The position numbers were made by a program, and so were the translations under genes. The notes under the pieces were generated by a model that searched no databases, was not told the DNA's origin, and was given only the letters and a program-made list of their open reading frames with translations. This document shows, in pieces, positions 1 through 8,601 of a DNA stretch of 64,000 nucleotides. This stretch comes from Flavobacterium sp. (GTDB lineage: Bacteria > Bacteroidota > Bacteroidia > Flavobacteriales > Flavobacteriaceae), in contig NZ_JAPZSU010000008.1 of assembly GCF_027531905.1 (NCBI RefSeq), forward strand, positions 1 to 64,000. Reading direction: 5' to 3'. The first letter of the stretch is position 1; every line of letters begins with the position of its first letter.

Positions 1-98
1 TCTAGTTTTTCTTCATCAATTTCTAATTTTGATAATTTCCAGCCGTCTTGAATCGGTAAAATAATTTTCTCTAGTATCGTTTTTATATCGTATTCCAT
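1..98 (-). CDS. Hypothetical protein, N-terminal part only
   Basis: The complement of position 98 begins an ATG that opens a frame running off the left edge of the window, giving 32 codons (MEYDIKTILEKI, then LPIQDGWKLSK and an acidic end). Nothing in these residues lets me name a family. The gene points away from hisS and its start lies in an AT-rich gap. It is likely a real gene because the frame stays open to the edge and the start is a plain ATG, but a 98-base fragment is weak support. Confidence 0.45.
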   Translation of the reverse strand, partial: MEYDIKTILEKIILPIQDGWKLSKLEIDEEKL

Positions 99-210
99 TT
101 TGTAAATTTAACCTTTTCACAAAATATCCAGTAGAAACAAATTTATTAAAGTTCGTCTAGTAATTAGTTTCAATATTGATAACCCATTGATGAAATTACA
201 ATAAAGTTTT

Positions 211-358
211 AACCACATAGGAACATTATAGGTTGTGCTCATTAGGGAAAGAATGAATAAAAGTAGGTCTATTTTGCACATAGTATAGCTATGTGAATAG
301 TAAAACGTCTATCTTTTTCTTTTAAAAACTATAAGTTTTCTGTTTCTCCTATGTGGTA
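211..358. repeat. Palindromic intergenic element with ACCACATAGGA ends
   Basis: The ends are an 11-bp inverted repeat, ACCACATAGGA at 212-222 and TCCTATGTGGT at 347-357. The centre is a second palindrome, CACATAG-TATAG-CTATGTG at 277-295. No frame of note crosses it. The structure is that of a REP/MITE-like element about 148 bp long. It fills a large part of the 455-bp gap between the edge gene and hisS. From memory, similar ACCACATAG sequences occur in other Flavobacterium intergenic regions; I could not check this. Confidence 0.6.
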
Positions 359-416
359 AAAAATAATTTCACCCAACCAAAAAGGTTTGTAACAAATAAG
401 TTCTGTATTTCTAAAA

Positions 417-446
417 CTTATATGTCCTTAACTACCTTAAATGGTT
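417..446 (+). repeat. CTTATATG-type 30-bp dispersed repeat, copy 1
   Basis: This 30-mer follows the pattern CTTATATGnCCTTA then ACnACCTTAAATGGTT-like sequence. Near-identical units lie at 8572-8601 (same strand) and 8433-8462 (opposite strand). The similarity to the 8572 copy continues downstream into TCAAAAATA and a later AGAATAAAAC block. It sits 107 bp upstream of the hisS start, between the palindromic element at 211-358 and hisS. Confidence 0.55.
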
Positions 447-553
447 CAAAAATAAGATGGGTTTGTTGTAGAATAATAAAACCCACTTTTTTTGGATAGG
501 ATTTCTTTTAAAAAGTAAGATATTTGCAAACCTAATTGAAAATTCATTTTACA

Positions 554-1924
554 ATGGCTTCAAAACCCAGCATACCCAAAGGAACGCGCGATTTTTCGCC
601 AGCCGAAGTGGCCAAAAGACAATACATTATTCAAACGATAAAAAGCAATTTTGAGAAATTTGGCTTTCAACCTATAGAAACTCCTTCCTTCGAGAACTCA
701 GATACTTTGATGGGGAAATATGGCGAAGAAGGCGACCGCTTGATTTTTAAAATCTTGAATTCGGGCGATTATTTGTCAAAAGCCAATGCGACGCATATAG
801 AAAACAAAGACAGTCTAAAATTGACTGCAAGCATTTCTGAGAAAGCCTTGCGTTATGATTTGACCGTTCCTTTTGCGCGTTACGTGGTACAACACCAAAG
901 TGAAATCGAGTTTCCTTTCAAACGCTATCAAATCCAACCTGTTTGGCGCGCCGACCGTCCGCAAAAAGGGCGTTTCAGAGAATTTTTTCAGTGCGATGCC
1001 GATGTGGTAGGTTCCAAATCATTGTGGCAAGAAGTGGAGTTGGTACAATTATATGATACGGTTTTTACGGCTTTAGGATTAGAGGGCGTGACTATCAAAA
1101 TCAATAATCGTAAAATTTTATCTGGAATTGCTGAGGTGATTGGTGCTTCGGATAAGCTGATTCATTTTACTGTGGCATTGGATAAACTGGATAAAATTGG
1201 CGAAGACGGTGTAAAGAAAGAAATGATTGAAAAAGGCATTTCTGAAGAAGCGATTGCTAAAGTGCAACCCTTGTTTAGTTTTACTGGAACGATTTCAGAG
1301 AAAATCAACCAATTGTCACAATTGCTTTCTGTTTCAGTAGAAGGAATGAAAGGTGTTGAAGAATTGCAATTCATTTGCGAAAAAGTGACCCAACTTGGAT
1401 TGGCTACAGCTCAGTTGGATTTGGACGTGACTTTGGCAAGAGGACTGAATTATTATACGGGAGCTATTTTTGAAATTGCTCCACCCAAAACCGTTGCGAT
1501 GGGATCCATCGGCGGTGGCGGAAGATATGACGATTTAACGGGTATTTTTGGCTTGAAGAATATGAGTGGTGTGGGGATTTCTTTCGGTTTGGATCGTATT
1601 TATTTGGTAATCGAAGAATTGGGATTGTTCCCTGATACGGTTGCTGCAACTTCGAAAGCATTGTTTGTGAATTATGGCGAAACCGAAGCTTTTGTAGCAA
1701 TGCAAACCATTCAGAAATTAAGAGCTGAAGGCATTAAAGTAGAATTGTATCCCGATGCTGTCAAGATGGGCAAGCAATTACAATATGCTGACAAAAGAGG
1801 CATTCCGTTTGCAGTTATTATTGGGACACAAGAACTAGAATCGAGCACTTTTGCTTTGAAAAACCTCGTTACGGGAGAACAAGTCGTTTTGAATTATGAA
1901 GGTTTACAAGAGCAATTACAATAG
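554..1924 (+). CDS. hisS: Histidine--tRNA ligase
   Basis: Charges tRNA-His with histidine in the cytoplasm. The 456-residue product is of normal length for the family. It begins [16 protein letters not shown], the usual HisRS start containing the G-T-R-D-F element. Class II motif 2 is seen as [20 protein letters not shown]. The histidine-binding signatures are ARGLNYYTG and GGGGRYDDL, and motif 3 is [12 protein letters not shown]-terminal anticodon-binding domain follows. The frame could begin at a TTG at 536, but I chose the ATG at 554 because family members align from MASK. The gene is monocistronic: a long upstream gap precedes it and a strong hairpin terminator follows within 20 bp. Confidence 0.97.
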   Translation: MASKPSIPKGTRDFSPAEVAKRQYIIQTIKSNFEKFGFQPIETPSFENSDTLMGKYGEEGDRLIFKILNSGDYLSKANATHIENKDSLKLTASISEKALRYDLTVPFARYVVQHQSEIEFPFKRYQIQPVWRADRPQKGRFREFFQCDADVVGSKSLWQEVELVQLYDTVFTALGLEGVTIKINNRKILSGIAEVIGASDKLIHFTVALDKLDKIGEDGVKKEMIEKGISEEAIAKVQPLFSFTGTISEKINQLSQLLSVSVEGMKGVEELQFICEKVTQLGLATAQLDLDVTLARGLNYYTGAIFEIAPPKTVAMGSIGGGGRYDDLTGIFGLKNMSGVGISFGLDRIYLVIEELGLFPDTVAATSKALFVNYGETEAFVAMQTIQKLRAEGIKVELYPDAVKMGKQLQYADKRGIPFAVIIGTQELESSTFALKNLVTGEQVVLNYEGLQEQLQ

Positions 1925-1943
1925 TAAAAATACATAACAAAAA

Positions 1944-1978
1944 AAAGCTTCGTTTTCTTAATAAACGAAGCTTTTTTT
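1944..1978 (+). terminator. Rho-independent terminator of hisS
   Basis: A perfect 12-bp stem, AAAGCTTCGTTT (1944-1955) with AAACGAAGCTTT (1963-1974), encloses a 7-nt loop and runs into a T tract. It starts 20 bp after the hisS stop codon. Confidence 0.9.
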
Positions 1979-2187
1979 ATTATAAACAATGCTGAATTAA
2001 TAATTAACTAAAAACGGATATAATACTATGGATATAAATTATTATGTAATAATGATAGATTGACAAATTTAGGCAAACTATTTCGTGCTTGTCTTAAAAT
2101 TATATTAAATTTTTAAGAAGTTCGTAAAATCGTTACATCTTGTAGTAGTCTTAGAGTAATCTTTCAATTTGTTTTTATAGCTGACAA

Positions 2188-2220
2188 TTTGACATTTTAT
2201 TAGTTTTGGCAATACTTTTG
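2188..2220 (+). promoter_or_regulatory. Bacteroidota-type promoter for grpE-dnaJ
   Basis: TTTG at 2188-2191 and TACTTTTG at 2213-2220 match the -33 (TTTG) and -7 (TAnnTTTG) boxes known for Flavobacterium, with a 21-bp spacer. The -7 box ends 26 bp before the grpE ATG. A second TAGTTTTG at 2201-2208 has no well-spaced -33 box. I see no CIRCE-type inverted repeat here. Confidence 0.6.
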
Positions 2221-2246
2221 ACAATAATTGAAAAGAATCAAAAATA

Positions 2247-2822
2247 ATGTTTAAAAAATTTTTTAAAAATAAAAGCAATATGACTACTGAAAATACAGAG
2301 TTCGATCAAGAAATAGATGATGCAACGTTGGAGAATAATGCAAATGGAGAGCAACTAATCATTGAAGAATTAAGTGTTGAGGAACAATTAGCACAAGATT
2401 TAGCCAAAGAAAAAGATAAATTCTTGCGCTTATTCGCTGAATTTGAAAATTACAAAAGACGTACAACAAAAGAGCGTATCGAGTTATTCAAAACAGCGAG
2501 TCAAGAAGTTTTATTGGCTTTGTTACCTGTTTTAGATGATTTTGATCGTGCTATGGTTGAAATCAATAAGTCGGAGGACGAATTATTAGCTAAAGGTGTG
2601 GAATTGATTCACGAAAAGCTAAAAGGAACTTTGGTAACCAAAGGATTAGAACTAGTTGATGTTAAAGTAGGAGATGCTTTTGATGCTGATTTTGCTGAAG
2701 CAATCACTCAAATTCCTGCACCATCAGACGATTTAAAAGGTAAAATTGTTGACGTATTGGAGAAAGGATACAAATTAGGCGATAAAATTATTCGTTTCCC
2801 AAAAGTAGTAATAGGACAATAA
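2247..2822 (+). CDS. grpE: Nucleotide exchange factor GrpE
   Basis: GrpE releases ADP from DnaK so the chaperone can let go of its substrate. The 191-residue protein has an acidic N-terminus, then the long helix (EEQLAQDLAKEKDKFLRLFA, then EFENYKRRTTKER) and the C-terminal beta domain with the conserved ending DKIIRFPKVVIGQ (family pattern G-Y-x-L-x-D-r-v-i-R-p-x-V-x-V). The ATG at 2247 was chosen. An internal ATG at 2280 (MTTENTEF) would also give a complete GrpE. dnaJ follows 51 bp later in the same direction and shares its promoter and terminator. dnaK is not in the window. Confidence 0.95.
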   Translation: MFKKFFKNKSNMTTENTEFDQEIDDATLENNANGEQLIIEELSVEEQLAQDLAKEKDKFLRLFAEFENYKRRTTKERIELFKTASQEVLLALLPVLDDFDRAMVEINKSEDELLAKGVELIHEKLKGTLVTKGLELVDVKVGDAFDADFAEAITQIPAPSDDLKGKIVDVLEKGYKLGDKIIRFPKVVIGQ

Positions 2823-2873
2823 TCAGAATTCAAAGTAGCGTATTTGTAGCTAAATGTAATAGCATCATATAAA

Positions 2874-3983
2874 ATGAAAAAAGATTTTTACGAAATATTA
2901 GGGATATCTAAGAGTGCTTCGGATGCTGAAATCAAAAAAGCGTATCGAAAAAAGGCATTAGAGTTCCATCCTGACAAAAACCCTGACAATCCTGCAGCCG
3001 AAGAACAATTCAAATTGGCGGCTGAGGCCTATGAAGTATTGAGCGACCCACAAAAGAAAGCCAAATACGATCAATATGGTCATCAAGCTTTTGAAGGTGC
3101 TGGCGGATTTGGCGGTGGTCACGGCGGTATGAACATGGATGATATTTTTAGTCAATTCGGAGATATTTTCGGAGGAGGCTTTGGTGGTTTCGGAGGCGGA
3201 GGCGGAGGTCCTCGTCGTGCCAAAGGAAGCAACATGAGAATTAAAGTCAAATTGACATTGGAAGAAATTGCCAATGGTGTTGAGAAAAAAGTAAAAGTTA
3301 AGCGTAAGGTACAAGCACCTGGCGTTTCCTATAAAACCTGTTCTACTTGTAATGGTCAAGGGCAAGTGATGCGTGTGACCAATACTATTTTGGGTCGTAT
3401 GCAATCGGCGTCTACTTGTCCTTCTTGTGGAGGTTCAGGACAAATTTTGGATAAAAAACCAAACAATGCCGATGCGCAAGGAATGATTTTAGAAGACGAA
3501 ACAGTTTCTATCAAAATTCCAGCAGGTGTAGTTGACGGTATGCAATTGAAAGTTTCTGGAAAAGGAAATGATGCTCCTGGAAATAGTATTCCTGGCGATT
3601 TGATTGTAGCGATTGAAGAGTTAGAGCACGAATTCTTGAAACGTGAAGGAGAGAATTTACACTACGATTTGTACATTAGTTTTGCTGAAGCGGTTTTGGG
3701 TATTTCTAAAGATATCGAAGCGGTAAATGGCAAAGTGCGTATCAAATTAGAAGAAGGGATTCAATCTGGGAAAATATTGCGTTTGAAAGGAAAAGGAATT
3801 CCAAGTATCAATGGTTACGGAAGTGGTGATTTATTAGTTCACGTGAATGTTTGGACACCAAAGACATTGACCAAAGAACAAAAACAATTCTTTGAAAATG
3901 CGTTGAATGACGATAATTTCACCCCGCATCCTGAAAAATCAGACAAATCATTCTTTGAGAAAGTTAAAGATATGTTTTCTTAA
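2874..3983 (+). CDS. dnaJ: Chaperone DnaJ with a half-size zinc finger
   Basis: Co-chaperone that delivers unfolded proteins to DnaK and stimulates its ATPase. The 369-residue product has a J domain at residues 4-68 with the HPD triad at 32-34. A Gly/Phe-rich linker spans about 75-112, a cysteine-rich region about 150-195, and two beta-sandwich substrate domains follow. Only two CxxCxGxG motifs are present (C156/C159 and C182/C185) instead of the usual four, so a single zinc site is expected. The rest is intact, and the reduced finger appears to be a lineage feature rather than damage. It is transcribed with grpE and ends at a good terminator. Confidence 0.96.
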   Translation: MKKDFYEILGISKSASDAEIKKAYRKKALEFHPDKNPDNPAAEEQFKLAAEAYEVLSDPQKKAKYDQYGHQAFEGAGGFGGGHGGMNMDDIFSQFGDIFGGGFGGFGGGGGGPRRAKGSNMRIKVKLTLEEIANGVEKKVKVKRKVQAPGVSYKTCSTCNGQGQVMRVTNTILGRMQSASTCPSCGGSGQILDKKPNNADAQGMILEDETVSIKIPAGVVDGMQLKVSGKGNDAPGNSIPGDLIVAIEELEHEFLKREGENLHYDLYISFAEAVLGISKDIEAVNGKVRIKLEEGIQSGKILRLKGKGIPSINGYGSGDLLVHVNVWTPKTLTKEQKQFFENALNDDNFTPHPEKSDKSFFEKVKDMFS

Positions 3984-4006
3984 TTATTTTAATCTTATTT
4001 TATACT

Positions 4007-4042
4007 AATCCCTGTGTTTTTTGTAGCATGGGGATTTTTTTT
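4007..4042 (+). terminator. Terminator of grpE-dnaJ
   Basis: AATCCCTGTG (4007-4016) pairs with CATGGGGATT (4027-4036), a 10-bp stem with two G-T pairs, followed by eight T residues. It begins 24 bp after the dnaJ stop. Confidence 0.8.
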
Positions 4043-4059
4043 GGTTTTAAAAATGTATC

Positions 4060-4204
4060 ACCGTAAATTCGTAAAATATTAAAGAGTTGATTAGGAGTAA
4101 GACCTACAAGGTTTTAGAAACCTTGCAGGTTGAGGATTGTAAAAAGAGTTTTGTTGAAGCTTTTCCTGCAAGGTCTTTTTTTTGACCTTGTAGGTATTCA
4201 GATT
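4060..4204. repeat. 145-bp CCTACAAGG repeat unit, copy A
   Basis: First of two head-to-tail units downstream of dnaJ. It opens with ACCGTAAATTCGTAAA and closes with GTAGGTATTCAGATT. Inside are four short arms: ACCTACAAGGT (4102-4112), ACCTTGCAGG (4120-4129), CCTGCAAGGT (4165-4174) and ACCTTGTAGGT (4185-4195). The outer pair and the inner pair are each perfectly complementary, so one nested hairpin can form. Each neighbouring pair can also form a local hairpin with one mismatch. No coding frame is apparent. Confidence 0.75.
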
Positions 4205-4230
4205 AAAGAGATATTGTTGGAAACTGGGTT

Positions 4231-4374
4231 ACCGCAAATTCGCAAATTTTAAAAGTGTTGATTTGGGGTAATACCTACAAGGTTTTGAAAACCTTGCAGC
4301 TCGAGGAGTGAAAAAGAGTTTTGTTGCAGTCTTTCCTACAAGGCCTTTTTTTTGACCTTGTAGGTATTCAGATT
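4231..4374. repeat. 145-bp CCTACAAGG repeat unit, copy B
   Basis: Second unit, beginning ACCGCAAATTCGCAAA and ending with the same GTAGGTATTCAGATT as copy A, offset by about 171 bp. CCTACAAGG pairs with CCTTGTAGG around a C/T-rich loop, giving a perfect local hairpin here. The two copies differ at many positions yet keep the arms complementary. Confidence 0.75.
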
Positions 4375-4475
4375 TTATATGTGTTTATAGTTGGGATTAT
4401 TTCTGAATTTTCGGTTTAAATCTGGCTGGCATTAAAAAGGTAATTGAAATAGTAAAAAGCACTATGTTGGCTCAT

Positions 4476-4597
4476 AGCCCCGATGGAAGTGGCATCCTTT
4501 TTTATAACTGGCAGGTTTTTGGACCTGACGGTTATAAAAAAGATATAACGTACAGCGGGAATCCTGCTAACCAGAAAGCCTAATGTTGGCGCTCCTT
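4476..4597 (-). repeat. REP-like palindromic element, copy 1
   Basis: Read on the minus strand it has the family layout: AGGAGC, about 40 nt, ATTCCCGCT, a hairpin, GGATGCCA, and a closing ATCGGGGCT. Its hairpin arms are CTTTTTTATAAC and GTTATAAAAAAG, unlike those of any other copy but perfectly paired. It lies between the 145-bp repeats and the sigma factor gene. Other copies are at 16776, 20031, 31585, 48049 and 55657. Confidence 0.75.
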
Positions 4598-4712
4598 CAT
4601 TCATTTTTAAAACTAGAATTCTTGATGATTGTAGTAAAAAAAGAATATTTTTTTGATAGGCTTCCCAACCTTTTTGATTTTTAATCGCTCTTTAGTAATA
4701 AAGACATCAATT

Positions 4713-5249
4713 GTGATAAACGAAACCCTACTCTCTAACTGCAAAAAAATGCACCGTGATGCTCAGCGCGAGGTGTATGACTATATGGCGCCCAAGCTGT
4801 ATCGCACTTGCAAGCGCTATCTTAAAAAGGAGGAAGATATTGAAGAAGTTTTGGCCGACGCTTTTTATACTATTTTCACCAAAATAGACCAGTTGAAAGA
4901 GGTGCTGGCTTTTGAGGCTTGGTGCCGAAAAATAACGGTGAATCACTGTTTGGCAGCAATTAAAAAAAGTACCAATTTCAATATGTATTTGGATGATGTG
5001 AAATTGCTTTCGCAACCTTTTACTGAAGAAATCACAGCGCTTGAAGAAGCCGATTTATTGGAACTTTTGAACCATATTCCTGAGGGCTGCAAAACTATTT
5101 TCACTCTTTTTGTGATAGAAGGCTATGGACACAAAGAGATTGCGAGTTTGTTGCAAATCTCTGAGGGCACCTCAAAATCACAATTGAATGCCGCCAAAAG
5201 TAAACTAAAGGAACTGGTGAACAACCTCTATTATCAAAAAGCAAAATAG
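4713..5249 (+). CDS. ECF-type RNA polymerase sigma factor
   Basis: Extracytoplasmic-function sigma factor that redirects RNA polymerase. Region 2 is seen in REVYDYMAPKLYRTCKRYL and in EEDIEEVLADAFYTIFTKI. Region 4 is a helix-turn-helix containing GYGHKEIASLLQISEGTSKS. The GTG at 4713 gives 178 residues starting INETLLSNCKK, where family members usually begin. The open frame extends up to a TTG at 4653, and an ATG lies at 4749. The next gene starts 2 bp after its stop, so its product is the likely regulator of this factor. No clear promoter box was found upstream. Confidence 0.9.
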   Translation: MINETLLSNCKKMHRDAQREVYDYMAPKLYRTCKRYLKKEEDIEEVLADAFYTIFTKIDQLKEVLAFEAWCRKITVNHCLAAIKKSTNFNMYLDDVKLLSQPFTEEITALEEADLLELLNHIPEGCKTIFTLFVIEGYGHKEIASLLQISEGTSKSQLNAAKSKLKELVNNLYYQKAK

Positions 5250-5251
5250 TT

Positions 5252-6196
5252 ATGGACTATCAAGATAAATTATTCGAACAAATAAAAGAAGCCGAGCGAA
5301 ATGCTGAAAACCAAGATTTTCCCGCAATGGAAAAAGTATGGTCGCGCTTAGAAGAAAAACTAGACAAAAAAGAAGCTAAAAAAACTATTGCTTTATGGCA
5401 AAAAATCGCCGTAGCTGCATCGCTTTTATTGGTGCTTTCTATTGGATTTCAGTTCTTGAATTCGTCTAGCCCGAAAAGTATTCAAGAGGCTCCAGCGGTG
5501 GTTACTACAACCACAAAAAACAATCCATCGGCTGTTGAAACTAACGAAAATACAACCAATACTACACCTGCAATCGTAACAAAATCAGAAGCGGAAGAAA
5601 TCATCGATAACATTATTGGGCAAGAAGTTGCGGTTCATAACACGCAATCCAAAGACACGATAATGAGTAGTGCTACAAATGCTATTAGTATTCCTGAAAT
5701 CGTTACAGCAAACGCAAATTTGGAAGTAGCGGATGAAAAGGATACTGAATTCAATGAAATTGAGCCTAGACTAGCTGCTCTTGCTCCAATAGCCAAAGAG
5801 AAAGCCAGTTACAAAATGGCTTTTGCTGAAAAAAGCCAAGAGCGTACTAAAAAAAGTAGTCCGTTGGTTGTGATTGACAACACAGCACTTTCGGACAGTA
5901 ATGCCTCAAAAAGAGAACGCATTATGCAAGAAGGACTTTCAAATTTTAAACCCGAGAACTTAGAGTCGGTAATAGTTTTAGACAATCCGCTTTATATCAT
6001 TGATGGCAATTACTTCTCGGAAGACGATTTGTTTGGTCCACAGCCCAAGAGTCCTTACGCACCTCTCAATCATCAAGACATTAAGACCATTGTCATTCTC
6101 AAAGACACCGATGCCGTTTCAAAATATGGCGAAAAAGGCAAAAAAGGAGTCGTAATTATCACTACAAAAACAGGAAAACCCGCAGTCCAAAAATAG
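5252..6196 (+). CDS. Membrane anti-sigma-like protein with a TonB-plug-like C-terminus
   Basis: Likely regulator of the adjacent sigma factor; this is inferred from position and layout only. The first 50 residues are charged and cytoplasmic-looking. One transmembrane helix lies at about residues 51-70 (IAVAASLLLVLSIGFQFL), then a long Thr/Asn/Ser-rich periplasmic stretch. The last 75 residues hold PLYIIDGNYF, then VILKDTDAVSKYGEKGKKG and VVIITTK. This is the consensus found in TonB-dependent receptor plugs of Bacteroidota, here without any barrel. The gene starts 2 bp after the sigma factor and ends 35 bp before the vWA gene, whose product carries the same motif. No zinc-binding anti-sigma motif (HxxxCxxC) is present. 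Confidence 0.75.
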   Translation: MDYQDKLFEQIKEAERNAENQDFPAMEKVWSRLEEKLDKKEAKKTIALWQKIAVAASLLLVLSIGFQFLNSSSPKSIQEAPAVVTTTTKNNPSAVETNENTTNTTPAIVTKSEAEEIIDNIIGQEVAVHNTQSKDTIMSSATNAISIPEIVTANANLEVADEKDTEFNEIEPRLAALAPIAKEKASYKMAFAEKSQERTKKSSPLVVIDNTALSDSNASKRERIMQEGLSNFKPENLESVIVLDNPLYIIDGNYFSEDDLFGPQPKSPYAPLNHQDIKTIVILKDTDAVSKYGEKGKKGVVIITTKTGKPAVQK

Positions 6197-6231
6197 GAAT
6201 ACCCTAACACTAATCTTAAAAAAACACGATT

Positions 6232-8385
6232 ATGAAAAACGTAAAACTTATTTCATTAGGCCTTGCTATGCTTATATGTTTCGTAACAAAAGCACAAGAA
6301 AAAAGAATCACAGGAACCGTTTCTGACACCTCTGGTCCGCTTCCTGGAGTTACCATTGTCAACAAAAACTCAAAAGCAAACGCTAGTACAAATTTTGATG
6401 GCAAGTATACCATTCAAGCGCAAAAAGGAGACCAATTGGTGTTTAGTTACATTGGTTATAAACCGCAAACTAAAAAAGTGGGAGAACAAAACATCATTAA
6501 TGTAAAATTAGTGGCAGACCAAATGTCCCTAGATGAAGTAGTCGTAGTAGGCTACGGCAGTAACGCCGAATACGAATCTGATAATACTTTCTATGAAAAA
6601 AAGAAAGCCTCGACCGCTGCATCCGTTCAAAAGCTCGAAGGTCGTGTCGCAGGATTGACGATTTCGTCTAACACTAACGCCATTGCCAACGCTCCGCAAA
6701 GCATCGTCATTAGAGGCACGAACAGTAGTTCTTCTAAAAATGAACCACTTTATATCATCGATGGTGTGCCTGTAAAATCGAATGCTTTAGCTAAAATCAA
6801 CCCAAACGATATTCAAGATGTAAAAGTACTCAAAGACAGTGCTGCCACTTCGCTATACGGAGCAAGAGCTGCAAATGGTGTAGTTATCATCACCTCAAAA
6901 AATGAAATCTATAAAAACTTAAGCGAGAAAGAAATAAACAAAAGACTACAACAACTCCATCCATATCAACCAGAACCAATCAATGATGAAGACTATGAAA
7001 GTTTTGTAGAAAATGCATTTGAAAGTCCAAAAACAGCACCGCTTTCCACTTTTTCTATTGATGTTGATAATGCCTCGTACACCAATGTAAGACGTATGAT
7101 TAATAACGGACAAAAAGTACCTAAAGATGCAGTTCGCGTGGAGGAAATGGTTAATTTTTTCAAATACAATTACGCACAACCTAATGACCAATATCCTTTT
7201 GCTATTCAAACTGAATTGAGTCACAGTCCGTGGAATACCGATACTAAAATTTTGAAAATTGGATTGCAAGGAAAAAACATTCCGACCCTTGATTTGCCAG
7301 CCTCGAATTTGGTTTTCTTAATTGATGTTTCAGGTTCTATGAGTGCTGCGAATAAATTGCCCTTATTAAAACAATCTATGAAAATATTAGTAAATGAGTT
7401 GAGAGCCAAAGACAAAGTATCGATTGTAGTGTATGCTGGAGCCGCTGGTCTAGTATTACCTCCAACCTCTGGAGATGAAAAAGAAATGATAAATGCTGCT
7501 TTAGAAAAACTTAACGCAGGAGGAAGTACAGCGGGTGGCGAAGGCATTACGCTTGCCTATAAAATTGCCGCAGATAACTTCATCAAAGGAGGCAACAACA
7601 GAGTAATTTTGGCTACTGATGGTGACTTTAATGTGGGGAGTTCTTCTAATGCTGATATGGAAAACCTCATCGAAGAGAAAAGAAAATCTGGTGTATTCCT
7701 AACTTGTTTAGGCTACGGAATGGGGAATTACAAAGACAGCAAAATGGAGGTATTGGCTAATAAAGGAAATGGAAATTACGCCTACATTGATACCATTCAA
7801 GAAGCGAATCGTTTTTTGGGTAAAGAATTTAAAGGGTCGATGTTTGCAATTGCTAAAGATGTGAAAATTCAAATTGAATTCAATCCCAACCAAGTGAAAG
7901 CCTACCGATTAATTGGATATGAAAACCGTAAACTAAGACCAGAAGATTTTAAAAATGACGCTATAGATGCAGGAGAATTAGGCAGTAATCATTCGGTGAC
8001 GGCTTTGTATGAAATCATACCAACAGGCAGCAAAAGTAAGTTTTATACAGAAGTGGATGAACTAAAATACACCAGCACAAAGCCAACGGGAAATAAATAT
8101 ACTAACGAGTTAGCGACCATAAAATTCCGTTACAAAAAAACCGATGGTGACCAAAGCATCGAAATGGTGCAAACCATAGAAAACAAAAGTAGCTTGCTAC
8201 AAAACACTAGCGATGATTTTAAATTTAGTAATGCCGTAGCTTGGTTTGGTTTAAAATTGAGAGATTCAAAACTGATTACCAATTCATCTTCAAAAGACAT
8301 TATTGCTTTGGCAAAACAAGGCTTGACAAATGACGCCGAAGGCTACAAAGCAGAATTCATTCGCTTGGTAGAGGCTGTAAATTAA
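6232..8385 (+). CDS. Secreted vWA-domain protein (YfbK-like) with carboxypeptidase-regulatory and TonB-plug modules
   Basis: 717 residues. A signal peptide (MKNVKLISLGLAMLICFVTKAQ) is followed by a carboxypeptidase-regulatory-like beta domain (about 25-95, ITGTVSDTSGPLPGVTIV). Next comes a TonB-plug-like domain (about 98-225) with DEVVVVGYG, PLYIIDGVPV and YGARAANGVVIITSK. A von Willebrand A domain follows with the metal site DVSGS at 365-369, then a C-terminal DUF3520/YfbK-like region. The N-terminal third looks like the front of a SusC-type receptor, but no beta-barrel follows. The exported protein presumably binds ligands or partners through vWA; its job is unknown. It is the last gene of the sigma/anti-sigma operon. 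Confidence 0.85.
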   Translation: MKNVKLISLGLAMLICFVTKAQEKRITGTVSDTSGPLPGVTIVNKNSKANASTNFDGKYTIQAQKGDQLVFSYIGYKPQTKKVGEQNIINVKLVADQMSLDEVVVVGYGSNAEYESDNTFYEKKKASTAASVQKLEGRVAGLTISSNTNAIANAPQSIVIRGTNSSSSKNEPLYIIDGVPVKSNALAKINPNDIQDVKVLKDSAATSLYGARAANGVVIITSKNEIYKNLSEKEINKRLQQLHPYQPEPINDEDYESFVENAFESPKTAPLSTFSIDVDNASYTNVRRMINNGQKVPKDAVRVEEMVNFFKYNYAQPNDQYPFAIQTELSHSPWNTDTKILKIGLQGKNIPTLDLPASNLVFLIDVSGSMSAANKLPLLKQSMKILVNELRAKDKVSIVVYAGAAGLVLPPTSGDEKEMINAALEKLNAGGSTAGGEGITLAYKIAADNFIKGGNNRVILATDGDFNVGSSSNADMENLIEEKRKSGVFLTCLGYGMGNYKDSKMEVLANKGNGNYAYIDTIQEANRFLGKEFKGSMFAIAKDVKIQIEFNPNQVKAYRLIGYENRKLRPEDFKNDAIDAGELGSNHSVTALYEIIPTGSKSKFYTEVDELKYTSTKPTGNKYTNELATIKFRYKKTDGDQSIEMVQTIENKSSLLQNTSDDFKFSNAVAWFGLKLRDSKLITNSSSKDIIALAKQGLTNDAEGYKAEFIRLVEAVN

Positions 8386-8432
8386 GAAGGTACAACCCTC
8401 AACTGTTTGGGTAAACACACAATCAAAAAAAC

Positions 8433-8462
8433 AACCATATAAGGCACGTAAGGTCATATAAG
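8433..8462 (-). repeat. CTTATATG-type 30-bp dispersed repeat, copy 2
   Basis: On the minus strand it reads CTTATATGACCTTACGTG then CCTTATATGGTT. It stands inverted to the copy at 8572-8601, and the two could pair in a stem with a 109-nt loop. It is 48 bp after the vWA gene stop. Confidence 0.55.
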
Positions 8463-8571
8463 AAGAATTGAAAAAATGTACCATTACCTATTTATAAATT
8501 TAGACATATTAATTCGTTCTAGTTGAGATAGTAAGAGTTGTGTAAGAAATAAGAGCGGTATTTTTATCAAA

Positions 8572-8601
8572 CTTATATGACCTTAAATACCTTAAATGGT
8601 T
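8572..8601 (+). repeat. CTTATATG-type 30-bp dispersed repeat, copy 3
   Basis: Reads CTTATATGACCTTAAATA then CCTTAAATGGTT, matching the copy at 417-446 at 27 of 30 positions by eye. Together with 8433-8462 and the mtaB terminator it accounts for the recognisable content of the 394-bp gap 8386-8779. Confidence 0.55.

Noticed and set aside
2958-3404. A 148-codon frame antisense to dnaJ
   Set aside because: It is a shadow of the dnaJ codons; the composition and sequence show no domain.
4416-4604. A 62-codon minus-strand frame between the 145-bp repeats and the sigma factor
   Set aside because: It is the read-through of REP-like copy 1; the encoded sequence matches no family and follows the repeat boundaries.
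5252-8385. A SusC/SusD-type nutrient uptake locus
   Set aside because: Plug motifs are present but there is no TonB barrel and no SusD-like lipoprotein; the vWA domain takes the place of the barrel.
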